DNA of 13,749 nt from positions 1 to 13,749 of the forward strand of contig SLQK01000357.1 of NCBI GenBank assembly GCA_007131525.1, written 5' to 3'. The notes beneath the pieces were generated by a model, which was not told where the DNA came from, ran no database searches, and was given only the letters and a program-made list of their open reading frames with translations. The stretch is from Nitriliruptoraceae bacterium (GTDB lineage: Bacteria > Actinomycetota > Nitriliruptoria > Nitriliruptorales > Nitriliruptoraceae). The translations under genes were made by a program, and so were the position numbers. Shown here one piece after another: positions 7,721 through 13,749 of the stretch (positions are counted from its first letter, which is position 1; every line of letters starts with the position of its first letter).

Positions 7721-7739
7721 GCCGCCCGCGGCGGGCGGC
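7721..7739 (-). terminator. Strong GC hairpin between mreB and mreC
   Basis: Perfect nine-base arms GCCGCCCGC (7721-7729) and GCGGGCGGC (7731-7739) around one central base; in RNA the loop would open to a few bases. It starts eight bases after the mreB stop. No T-run follows, so it is not a classical intrinsic terminator. It may act as an attenuator or protect the mreB message from 3' decay. Confidence 0.45.
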
Positions 7740-7747
7740 TCACGCGG

Positions 7748-8791
7748 TCAGTGGCGTGAGGACGACACCAGCACCTTCTTCAGCGCCTCGAACTCCTCGA
7801 GGCACTTCCCCGACCCCACGGCCACGGAGGACAGGGGGTTCTCCGTGGTGTGGATCGGCATCCCGGTCTCGTGCTTCAGTCGCTCGTCGAGCCCCTTGAG
7901 CATCCCGCCGCCGCCGGTGAGCACGATGCCCTTGTCCATGATGTCGGCGGCGAGCTCCGGCGGGGTCTTGTCCAGGGTGTTCTTGACCGCGTCCACGATC
8001 GCGTTGACCGGCTCCTCGATCGCTTTGCGGATCTCGTCCGCCGACACGATGATGGTCTTGGGCAGCCCGGAGACCAGGTCGCGGCCGCGGATCTCCGCGT
8101 GGGGCTCGTCCGGCAGCGGGAAGGCGCTGCCGATCGCCATCTTGATCTCCTCGGCGGTGCGCTCGCCCAGCATCAGCGAGTACTCCTTCTTGACGTAGCC
8201 GATGATCGAGTCATCGAGCTCGTCGCCGCCGATGCGGATCGACTGGGAGGTCACGATGCCACCGAGGGAGATCACGGCCACCTCGGTGGTGCCGCCACCG
8301 ATGTCGACGACCATGTTGCCCGCGGGCTCGTGGACGGGCAGCCCCGACCCGATCGCCGCCGCCATGGGCTCCTCGATGATGTAGGCCGCCCGTGCGCCGG
8401 CCTGGATCGTGGCCTCCTCGACGGCCCGCTGCTCGACCCCGGTGATCCCCGACGGCACGCACACCACGACCCGAGGCTTGGCCAGGAAGCGGCGCTTGTG
8501 CACGGCGTGGATGAAGTAGCGCAGCATCTTCTCGGTCACGTCGAAGTCGGCGATGACGCCGTCCTTCAGCGGCCGGATGGCCATGATGTGGCCGGGGGTG
8601 CGGCCGATCATGCGCTTGGCCTCGGAACCGACCGACAGGATGTGGCCGGTCTTGGTGTTGATCGCCACGACCGAGGGCTCGTTGAGGACGATGCCGCGAC
8701 CCCGCACGTAGACGAGGGTGTTGGCCGTGCCGAGGTCGACGGCCATGTCACGGCCGAGGAACTGGAGGGTGTTGCCGATGTTCGCCGCCAC
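7748..8791 (-). CDS. mreB: Rod shape-determining protein MreB, bacterial actin
   Basis: 347 residues, the family's usual length. MreB polymerises with ATP into membrane-bound filaments that orient side-wall synthesis. Actin-fold signatures are the phosphate-1 loop DLGTANT (19-25), a conserved VPSGITGVEQRAVEEA stretch (113-128), EEPMAAAIG (140-148), the phosphate-2 loop VVDIGGGTTEV (161-171) and the adenosine loop TGGGGMLKG (292-300). The chosen start is GTG at 8791, giving MAANIGNTLQFLGRDMAVDLG; a modest AGG lies six bases before it. The open frame continues to 8998, but the added residues are Arg/Ala/Pro-rich and unlike MreB. An ATG at 8836 without a ribosome binding site is the other candidate. 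It is the first gene of the mre cluster, after a 216-base gap. Confidence 0.97.
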   Translation of the reverse strand: MAANIGNTLQFLGRDMAVDLGTANTLVYVRGRGIVLNEPSVVAINTKTGHILSVGSEAKRMIGRTPGHIMAIRPLKDGVIADFDVTEKMLRYFIHAVHKRRFLAKPRVVVCVPSGITGVEQRAVEEATIQAGARAAYIIEEPMAAAIGSGLPVHEPAGNMVVDIGGGTTEVAVISLGGIVTSQSIRIGGDELDDSIIGYVKKEYSLMLGERTAEEIKMAIGSAFPLPDEPHAEIRGRDLVSGLPKTIIVSADEIRKAIEEPVNAIVDAVKNTLDKTPPELAADIMDKGIVLTGGGGMLKGLDERLKHETGMPIHTTENPLSSVAVGSGKCLEEFEALKKVLVSSSRH

Positions 8792-8814
8792 GGGAGACCT
8801 ACCGCTCAGAAGGA

Positions 8815-8829
8815 CGCGTCGTCGACGCG
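8815..8829. repeat. Near-palindrome in the mreB leader
   Basis: CGCGTCG (8815-8821), a single T, and CGACGCG (8823-8829): seven-base perfect arms, 23 bases upstream of the mreB GTG. It could be an operator half-site pair or a leader hairpin affecting initiation. Nothing else in the window repeats it that I noticed. Confidence 0.4.
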
Positions 8830-8906
8830 CTGACATCGCCGGGTGGGGTGGGGGGGCGGCGCGCGTCTGACCGTGCGCCGCGAGGCGGACCACCCGCGCA
8901 GCCGCG

Positions 8907-8915
8907 AGGCTAACA
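8907..8915 (-). promoter_or_regulatory. Possible extended -10 of an mreB promoter
   Basis: Minus-strand TGTTAGCCT fits TGn-TAnnnT in the 216-base radC-mreB gap, about 116 bases before the mreB start. It is one of few A/T-containing spots there. No clear -35 hexamer is visible. Confidence 0.25.
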
Positions 8916-8967
8916 CCCAGGTCCCCTTCCCGTGTGCGCGCGTGCCACCGGCGGACGGACGCTGGCT

Positions 8968-8988
8968 GGCCGGCCCCGGCCGCCGGCC
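8968..8988 (-). terminator. GC-rich inverted repeat after radC
   Basis: Seven-base perfect arms GGCCGGC (8968-8974) and GCCGGCC (8982-8988) with a seven-base loop, 19 bases after the radC stop. No T-run. Its place between radC and the mre cluster would suit a transcription boundary. Confidence 0.35.
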
Positions 8989-9007
8989 TGGCCCGCACCG
9001 GGTGACC

Positions 9008-9445
9008 TCACACGACCCCACGCCGCGCGAGGCTGACCCAGCGCCGTCCACCGACCACCAGGTGGTCGAGGACCTCGACGCCGATCAGCTCCCCGGCCCG
9101 CACCAGGCGGCGGGTCACGAGCTCGTCGTCCCGGGAGGGCTCGGGGTCCCCGGAGGGGTGGTTGTGGGCGAGCACGAGCGCAGCCGCGTTGGCGAGCAGC
9201 GCGTCCCGGAACACCTCCCGAGGGCTCATGAAGGTGTGGTCGATGCTGCCCACGCTCACCGTGGCGACCTCCAGCAGGCGGTGCTTGGTGTCGAGCAGGG
9301 CCGCCAGACAGCGTTCCCGGTCCGCACCCGCCAGCGCGGCGACCAGCACCTCCGCGGCCGCCTCCGGGCTGGTCAGCGCCGGTCGGTCCAGATCGCCCGG
9401 GAGCTGCCAGCGCCCCCTGCAGGCGCCCCCCGGACAGGCGGCCAC
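9008..9445 (-). CDS. radC: Short RadC-like JAB (JAMM) domain protein
   Basis: About 145 residues from GTG 9445. The whole recognisable part is the RadC-type MPN/JAB domain: LLDTKHRLL, VSVGSIDHTFMSPREVFRDALL, then HNHPSGDPEPSRDD, which is an intact JAMM zinc motif HxHx7SxxD, and ELIGVEVLDHLVVG. RadC was named a repair protein, but its biochemical role is unsettled. The normal N-terminal helix-hairpin-helix region is absent, and only about 180 bases separate this gene from ndk, too few to hold it. Start is uncertain: 9445 has GGAG six bases upstream and good codon use after it; 9523 also has GGAG (seven bases away) and 9553 (181 residues) has none, and the extra codons show more A/T at third positions. 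A radC gene just upstream of mreB is a known arrangement (for example B. subtilis). Confidence 0.85.
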   Translation of the reverse strand: MAACPGGACRGRWQLPGDLDRPALTSPEAAAEVLVAALAGADRERCLAALLDTKHRLLEVATVSVGSIDHTFMSPREVFRDALLANAAALVLAHNHPSGDPEPSRDDELVTRRLVRAGELIGVEVLDHLVVGGRRWVSLARRGVV

Positions 9446-9576
9446 CGCCGGCTCCGCCAGCTGACCGCCGACCGGGCCTGCCCGGAACGCAGCCGTCGGG
9501 GCCAGCTCGTCACCACGTTGCACCCTGGGGCTCCCCGGTCGGTTCCGGGGCACCTTGCCGCATGGGGCCGGCCCGT

Positions 9577-9591
9577 GGGGATCGGGTCCCC
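9577..9591 (-). terminator. Weak inverted repeat after ndk
   Basis: Arms GGGGA (9577-9581) and TCCCC (9587-9591), loop of five, 31 bases after the ndk stop. No T-run; may be chance. Confidence 0.18.
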
Positions 9592-9622
9592 GCCAGGCTG
9601 TGGAGAACCTTCCGGCCGAGGG

Positions 9623-10036
9623 TCAGAACCGCCCGGGGAAGAACAGCTCGAGCTCCCGGGCCGCCGAGCCCGCACCATCGGACCCGTGGACGATGTTCTC
9701 GCCGATCACGGTGGCCAGGTCCCCACGGATCGAGCCGGGCACGGCATCGACCGGGTTGGTGGCGCCCATGAGGTTGCGCATGCCGGCGATGGCGTCCTCG
9801 CCCGCCACGCACATCGCGACCAGCGGGCCTGAGGTGATGAACTCGACCAGGTCGGCGAAGAAGGGCTTGTCGGTGTGCTCGCCGTAGTGCTGCTCGGCCA
9901 CCGCACGGTCCAGGATGCGCAGCTCCAGGGCCTCCAGTCGGAAGCCCTTGCGCTCGATGCGGGCGATGACCTCGCCGATCAACCCGCGGGCGACGCCGTC
10001 GGGCTTGACGAGGATGAGGGTGCGTTCGGTTGCCAA
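9623..10036 (-). CDS. ndk: Nucleoside diphosphate kinase
   Basis: 137 residues, the classic length. It moves the gamma-phosphate of ATP to other (deoxy)nucleoside diphosphates through a phosphohistidine. The family N-terminus ERTLILVKPDGVARGLIGEV is complete. The active-site motif is NIVHGSDG with catalytic His117 at the canonical position, preceded by MGATNPVDAVPGSIRGD (residues 90-106), the nucleotide-binding region. The start is TTG at 10036-10034, with GGAG (10047-10044) seven bases upstream. The frame stays open to 10279, but those residues do not resemble Ndk and would run into folC. It stands 226 bases after folC; in many actinobacteria a small DUF4233 membrane protein gene lies there, and I see none. 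Confidence 0.96.
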   Translation of the reverse strand: MATERTLILVKPDGVARGLIGEVIARIERKGFRLEALELRILDRAVAEQHYGEHTDKPFFADLVEFITSGPLVAMCVAGEDAIAGMRNLMGATNPVDAVPGSIRGDLATVIGENIVHGSDGAGSAARELELFFPGRF

Positions 10037-10102
10037 GGTGTCACTCCGGTCGTTGCGTCGGCGGATGGTGGAGGGGGTCGGTGGGATGGCCGGGGTGGCT
10101 GT

Positions 10103-10116
10103 GGCCGCCGGCGGCC
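10103..10116. repeat. 14-base palindrome in the ndk leader
   Basis: GGCCGCCGGCGGCC is perfectly self-complementary. It lies about 70 bases upstream of the ndk start in the folC-ndk gap. It may be a chance product of GC-rich sequence, or part of a folded leader with the palindrome at 10128-10143. Confidence 0.4.
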
Positions 10117-10127
10117 GTCGGCGGCAG

Positions 10128-10143
10128 CCCCGGGGCCCCGGGG
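10128..10143. repeat. 16-base CCCCGGGG double palindrome in the ndk leader
   Basis: CCCCGGGGCCCCGGGG reads the same on both strands and is two copies of the palindrome CCCCGGGG. It is the longest perfect palindrome I found in the window. It lies about 90 bases upstream of ndk. Confidence 0.45.
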
Positions 10144-10149
10144 GGAGCG

Positions 10150-10184
10150 GGGCAGGTGCGGGAGCGTCGTGGTGGAGCCTGCCC
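10150..10184 (-). repeat. Inverted repeat in the folC-ndk gap
   Basis: Seven-base arms GGGCAGG (10150-10156) and CCTGCCC (10178-10184) with a 21-base loop. Together with the two palindromes downstream it suggests a heavily structured transcript before ndk. Confidence 0.25.
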
Positions 10185-10239
10185 GACCGGCGGCCGGGAC
10201 GCCAAGCCAGCGGGGGGTGCGACGGCTCGGTCGGTACCG

Positions 10240-10258
10240 CTCGACGAGGGCTGTCGAG
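10240..10258 (-). terminator. Inverted repeat after folC
   Basis: Six-base arms CTCGAC (10240-10245) and GTCGAG (10253-10258) with a seven-base loop, four bases after the folC stop. No T-run. Confidence 0.25.
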
Positions 10259-10262
10259 GGGC

Positions 10263-11705
10263 TCACTGCGGCCACGCAAGCGGGTCCTCGCCGGCGTCGT
10301 CGGGCTCGTCCTCGGGGGTCACGACGACCTCGTCCTCGAGGTGCTCGTTGACCGGCAGGTAGCGGTCGCGGGCGGCACCGACGGTGTGGAGGGAGCCGAG
10401 CACGAGCACCCCGTCACCGGGGCCAGCGACCGCCGTCGCGAGGGTGAGGGCGGTGGCCACGTCGGTCGCGACCTCGACCACGACGCCGGTGTCACCCCAC
10501 ACCTCCAGGGCAGCGGCGCGCATCTGCTCCAGGCCGGCAGCCCGCGGGGAAGGCGCCCGGGTGACGATGACGTGGGACGCGGCCGTCCGGAACGCCGACA
10601 GGATCCCCGCCACGTCCTTGTCGGCCAGACAGCCGGCCACCAGGACCAGTTCACCGAAGGCGAAGGTCTCCCCGACCGCCCGCGCGGCGGCGAGCGCGCC
10701 GTGAGGGTTGTGGGCCCCGTCGAGCAGGACGGTCGGCTCGCGGTGGACGATCTCCAGCCGGCCTGGGACGTTGACCGCCGCGAGGCCGTGCCGCAGCACC
10801 TCGTCGTCCATGCGGTCGAAGGCCTCCCCCGTGAAGGCGGCGAAGGCCGCCAGGGCGAGGCCGGCGTTGTCCGCCTGATGGGCGCCGAACAGCGGCAGGA
10901 GGATGTCCCCGACCTCCCGCTCGCCCACCCGCAGCGTCAGGGACTGCCCGCCGACGGCGACCGCCCGGGAGACCACGGCGTGGTCCCGACCGGCGACCCA
11001 GCGGTTCGCGCCCTGCTCGGCCACCGCCGCGTCGATGACCGCGTCGACCTCGGGCCGCTGGAGGGCGGTGACCACCTGCGCGCCGGGCTTGATGATCCCG
11101 ACCTTCTCCCGCGCGATCTCGACCGGGGTGCTGCCGAGCTCGCGGTGGTCGACGTCGATCGGGGTGAGGACGGCGACCTCGCCGCGGACGAGGTTGGTCG
11201 CATCCCAGCGGCCGCCCATCCCCACCTCGAAGACGCCGACGTCCACCGGGGCCTCGGCGAACCACCATCCCGCCATCGCCGTGAGCAGCTCGAAGTAGGT
11301 GACCCGGTCCGCTGCTTCGCCGTCGCGGGCCCGGGCCTGCTCGTCCAGCAGGTCCGCCAGGGCCGCGACCTCGTCATGCACCTCGGCGAACCGGCGGGCG
11401 GAGATCGGTTGACCGGCGATCGTGAGCCGCTCGCGCACGGTCTGCAGGTGGGGCGAGGTGTAGGTCCCGGCGACCAGTCCGGCGGCCGCGCACAGCGACG
11501 CGACCATCCGGGTGGTCGACCCCTTGCCGTTGGTCCCGGTGAGGTGGATGCTCGGATACGCCCGCTGCGGGTCGCCGAGCAGGTGGTTGAGGGCGGTGAT
11601 GCGCGCCAGGTCCGGGACCATCCGGCCCGGGCCACGGGCGGTGAGACGCTCCTCGGCGGCCGCGAACCGGGCGGCCAGTTCGACCTGCTCGGGTGGTCGG
11701 GACAC
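10263..11705 (-). CDS. folC: Folylpolyglutamate synthase / dihydrofolate synthase
   Basis: About 480 residues. It adds glutamate to folates with ATP and, in bifunctional members, makes dihydrofolate from dihydropteroate. From the GTG at 11705, the ATP loop LTGTNGKGST is at about 55-64, TYTSPHL at 81-87, EVGMGGRWDATN at 160-171, REK with the likely carbamylated Lys near 201, VPGRLE near 313 and DGAHNPHG near 329, all in the order of the Mur ligase family. The last 25 or so residues are acidic (EDEVVVTPEDEPDDAGED). Two GTGs compete: 11711 has no ribosome binding site, while 11705 lies five bases after GAGG within GAGGTGA (11714-11708), so I chose 11705. In many actinobacteria folC follows valS; here a PTS gene lies upstream. 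Confidence 0.95.
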   Translation of the reverse strand: MSRPPEQVELAARFAAAEERLTARGPGRMVPDLARITALNHLLGDPQRAYPSIHLTGTNGKGSTTRMVASLCAAAGLVAGTYTSPHLQTVRERLTIAGQPISARRFAEVHDEVAALADLLDEQARARDGEAADRVTYFELLTAMAGWWFAEAPVDVGVFEVGMGGRWDATNLVRGEVAVLTPIDVDHRELGSTPVEIAREKVGIIKPGAQVVTALQRPEVDAVIDAAVAEQGANRWVAGRDHAVVSRAVAVGGQSLTLRVGEREVGDILLPLFGAHQADNAGLALAAFAAFTGEAFDRMDDEVLRHGLAAVNVPGRLEIVHREPTVLLDGAHNPHGALAAARAVGETFAFGELVLVAGCLADKDVAGILSAFRTAASHVIVTRAPSPRAAGLEQMRAAALEVWGDTGVVVEVATDVATALTLATAVAGPGDGVLVLGSLHTVGAARDRYLPVNEHLEDEVVVTPEDEPDDAGEDPLAWPQ

Positions 11706-11707
11706 GG

Positions 11708-11714
11708 TCACCTC
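11708..11714 (-). promoter_or_regulatory. Ribosome binding site deciding the folC start
   Basis: Minus-strand GAGGTGA, with GAGG five bases from GTG 11705. It overlaps the rival GTG 11711, which has no such site. Confidence 0.5.
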
Positions 11715-11767
11715 GAGGAGGGGCGGGGCCCAGCGGCAGCAGCGCAGCGTCGGGTCGGAGGGTGGCG

Positions 11768-11790
11768 CCTGCGGACGGCAGGACCGCAGG
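11768..11790 (-). terminator. Inverted repeat after the PTS gene
   Basis: Seven-base perfect arms CCTGCGG (11768-11774) and CCGCAGG (11784-11790) with a nine-base loop, 18 bases after the stop at 11809. No T-run follows. It may end or weaken transcription before folC. Confidence 0.33.
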
Positions 11791-11808
11791 ATGTCGCGGA
11801 TCCGGACG

Positions 11809-13749
11809 CTACCCGAGCAACGCTCGCACCTCAGCCGCGCTCCGGCAGGTCAGGGCCTGCCGCGCCAGCTCGCGGGCCTCGGACAGGGTCACCTGACGGA
11901 CCGCCTGCTTGACCGCGGGGACGTCCACCGGTGGCACGCTCAGCTCCGTGACCCCCAGCCCGACCAGCAGCGCGGCCACGCTGGGGTCGCTGGCCAGCTC
12001 GCCGCACACCGCGACCGGCGTCGTGGTCCCCTCGGCTGCGTCACCGACGGCCGCGATCAGCGTCAGGACCCCGGGGTCGAGGGGATCACTGAGCTCGGTG
12101 ACCGCCGGGTTGCCACGCTCCGCCGCCATCGCGTACTGGGTGAGGTCGTTGGTCCCGATCGACACCAGGTCGACCGCCTCGATCACATGCCGCGCCTTCA
12201 ACGCCAGCGAGGGCACCTCCACCATGACACCGACCGGGATGTCGTCGGGCACCGCGATCCCCTCGTCCCGCAGGGCCGCACGGGCCTCGGCCACCAGTTG
12301 GTGGATCGCCGCGATCTCCTCGAGGGTCGCCACCATCGGGACCATCAGCTCCAGGGGATGGTCCGCGGCGACGCGCAGCGCGGCGCGGAGCTGGGTGAAC
12401 AGCAGGTCGTGCTCACGGAGCCCGAGGCGGACCCCGCGGGTCCCGAGGAAGGGGTTGGCCTCGACGGGTAGCTCCACGTAGTCGAGCGGCTTGTCGCCGC
12501 CGACGTCCAGGGTCCGCAGCGTCACCGGTCGGCCGTCCAGCGCCTGACACACCGCCCGGTAGGTCGCGACCTGCTCCTCCTCGTCGGGTGCCTTCGGCCG
12601 ATCGAGGAACAGGAACTCGCTGCGCAGGAGGCCGACCCCGTCGGCCCCTTCGACCGCCGCCCGCTCGGCGTCGCGGGGCAGGCCGACGTTGGCGCGGACC
12701 TCCACCCGGGTGCCGTCCCGGGTGACGGCCGGGGCACTGGCCGCCGCCCGGAGCGCCTCGTGGGCGCGGGCGCGGTCGACCACCAGGGCGCGGACCGCCG
12801 CGAGCCGGCTGTGATCCGGCGCCGTCTCCACCGTCCCGGCGTCACCGTCGACGACCACCTCGGTGCCGTCGTCGAGCGCCAACGCGGCGCCGCCGACGCC
12901 GACCACCGCCGGCAGCCCGAGCGCCCGGGCGATCAACGCCGCGTGGGCGGTCGGGGAGCCTGCGGCGGTGATCACCGCGTCGACCCGGGCGGGGTCGAGG
13001 CGTGCGGTCTGGGCCGGGGACAGGTCCCCGGCGACGATCACCCCGCGGGGCTCCACCTCGGTGCGCTCGAAGCCGACCAGGCTGGCGAGCACCTCGCGCC
13101 CGACGGCGTCGAGGTCGTTCGCCCGCTCGGCCAGGTAGGGGTCCTCAACCTCGCGGTAGGTGGCCAGGACCGCGGTCACGGCGTCGGCCCAGGCGCTCGA
13201 CGCCGCGGCCCGCCCATCGATCGCCGACCGGGTGGGATCCAGCAGCTCCGGGTCCTCGAGCAGCAGCAGCTGGGCACCGACCAGGTCCGCGGCCCGGGCA
13301 CCGGCCCGGGCGGCCAGCTCCGCACGCGCCTGCTCGAGGTGGGAACGGGCGACGGCGATCGCCGCATCCAGAGCGGCGTGCTCGCGGGCGGGGTCGTCGC
13401 TGACGGTCGGCGCCGCGGCCAGCAGCTCATCCAGCGTCGGCAACGTGGCCACCCCGAGGTGCTGCACCCGGCCGACCGCGAGCCCCGGTGCCGCCGGCAG
13501 GCCGGTCAGGACACCGGCCTCGGCTGACGGTGGAGGCCCCACTGCGGCGTCGCTGGCCACCGCGGCCTCGTCGACGACGCTCGCCGCCTCCTCCTCGAGG
13601 GGGTCCCCGAGGTTGTCCTCGGCCAGCGCGAGCAGCGCCGTGACCGCCTGCGCTGCGTCGGGCCCGGTCGCCACCAGCTCGAGCTCATGGCCCTGCCGTG
13701 CCCCGAGCGTGATCAGGGCGTTGAGGCTCCGGGCGGTCACCGGGCCCCG
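11809..13749 (-). CDS. ptsP: HPr-enzyme I fusion (phosphoenolpyruvate-protein phosphotransferase), 5' end cut
   Basis: The frame is open to the window edge, so the gene begins outside. Numbering from the Val/Met codon at 13740: residues 1-45 match the C-terminal half of HPr (ARSLNALITLGARQGHELEL, GPDAAQAVTALLALAEDN), with Ser5 aligning to regulatory Ser46; the HPr His15 would lie beyond the edge. An acidic, Ala-rich linker covers about 46-75. Enzyme I follows at about 76-643: GLPAAPGLAVGRV, active-site His266 in GSPTAHAALIAR, GLLRSEFLF (370-378), DVGGDKPL (412-419), FLGTRGVR (431-438), SIGTNDLTQY (527-536) and Cys579 in CGELASD. It autophosphorylates from PEP and passes phosphate to HPr. It could serve sugar uptake or, if an EIIA-Dha domain lies upstream, dihydroxyacetone kinase (DhaM type). 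Stop is TAG. Confidence 0.94.
   Translation of the reverse strand, partial: RGPVTARSLNALITLGARQGHELELVATGPDAAQAVTALLALAEDNLGDPLEEEAASVVDEAAVASDAAVGPPPSAEAGVLTGLPAAPGLAVGRVQHLGVATLPTLDELLAAAPTVSDDPAREHAALDAAIAVARSHLEQARAELAARAGARAADLVGAQLLLLEDPELLDPTRSAIDGRAAASSAWADAVTAVLATYREVEDPYLAERANDLDAVGREVLASLVGFERTEVEPRGVIVAGDLSPAQTARLDPARVDAVITAAGSPTAHAALIARALGLPAVVGVGGAALALDDGTEVVVDGDAGTVETAPDHSRLAAVRALVVDRARAHEALRAAASAPAVTRDGTRVEVRANVGLPRDAERAAVEGADGVGLLRSEFLFLDRPKAPDEEEQVATYRAVCQALDGRPVTLRTLDVGGDKPLDYVELPVEANPFLGTRGVRLGLREHDLLFTQLRAALRVAADHPLELMVPMVATLEEIAAIHQLVAEARAALRDEGIAVPDDIPVGVMVEVPSLALKARHVIEAVDLVSIGTNDLTQYAMAAERGNPAVTELSDPLDPGVLTLIAAVGDAAEGTTTPVAVCGELASDPSVAALLVGLGVTELSVPPVDVPAVKQAVRQVTLSEARELARQALTCRSAAEVRALLG

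Noticed and set aside
8792..8998. N-terminal extension of the MreB frame to 8998
   Set aside because: The added residues are Arg/Ala/Pro-rich and unlike any MreB. The GTG at 8791 gives the standard N-terminus and length.
9599..9607. DnaA-box-like site (minus strand TTCTCCACA) in the ndk-radC gap
   Set aside because: One mismatch to TTATCCACA and only a single copy; no cluster, AT-rich element or dnaA/dnaN gene nearby. Not an origin.
8843..9832. 329-codon plus-strand open frame across mreB leader, radC and ndk
   Set aside because: It crosses several minus-strand features and has low-complexity composition without domain motifs; the JAMM motif on the opposite strand shows which strand codes.
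10037..10279. N-terminal extension of the Ndk frame to 10279
   Set aside because: It would overlap folC and add about 81 residues unlike Ndk. TTG 10036 has a ribosome site and gives exactly 137 residues with His117 in place.
9915..11912. 665-codon open frame on the plus strand opposite ndk and folC
   Set aside because: It spans two unrelated minus-strand genes and their gap, with an Arg/Gly-rich composition and no recognisable motif.
1..13749. Search for mobile elements, CRISPR, tRNA/rRNA genes, phage or defence genes
   Set aside because: I saw no transposase or integrase motifs, spaced direct repeats, terminal inverted repeats or tRNA-like cloverleaf. All genes are chromosomal core genes with even composition.

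Overview
The window is very GC-rich with strongly GC-biased third codon positions. Every convincing gene lies on the minus strand, so the text reads from high to low coordinates. Gene content and order (PTS enzyme I, folC, ndk, a RadC-type JAB protein, mreB-mreC-mreD-mrdA-rodA, then a radical SAM protein with its DUF2344 partner) point to a rod-shaped, high-GC actinobacterium. I would guess a deep-branching lineage such as Nitriliruptoria or a relative, from gene order and protein style only, with no database check. Only two of ten genes start with ATG among those whose start is visible; GTG and TTG dominate.

Layout in the direction of transcription. (1) 13749-11809: an HPr-enzyme I fusion of the phosphotransferase system, cut by the window edge inside the HPr domain. 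(2) 11705-10263: folC, folylpolyglutamate/dihydrofolate synthase. (3) 10036-9623: ndk, with a 226-base upstream gap full of GC-rich palindromes. (4) 9445-9008 (start uncertain): a short RadC-like JAMM-domain protein without the usual helix-hairpin-helix part. (5) 8791-2654: the cell-elongation cluster mreB, mreC, mreD, mrdA (PBP2) and rodA. mreC and mreD overlap by four bases; the other genes are separated by 64 to 180 bases. (6) 2491-1: a radical SAM protein of the TIGR03960 type and the start of a TIGR03936/DUF2344 protein, both begun by TTG codons five bases after a perfect AGGAGG.

How they work together: MreB filaments, MreC, MreD, the transpeptidase PBP2 and the glycosyltransferase RodA form the elongasome that builds side-wall peptidoglycan. 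The folC, ndk and PTS genes are metabolic housekeeping. The radical SAM/DUF2344 pair has no function I can name; it is the least understood part of the window and the best candidate for an undescribed activity.

I see no mobile element, CRISPR array, tRNA, rRNA or phage gene. No gene-free stretch exceeds 226 bases. Most gaps contain a GC-rich inverted repeat just after the stop codon, none followed by a T-run.
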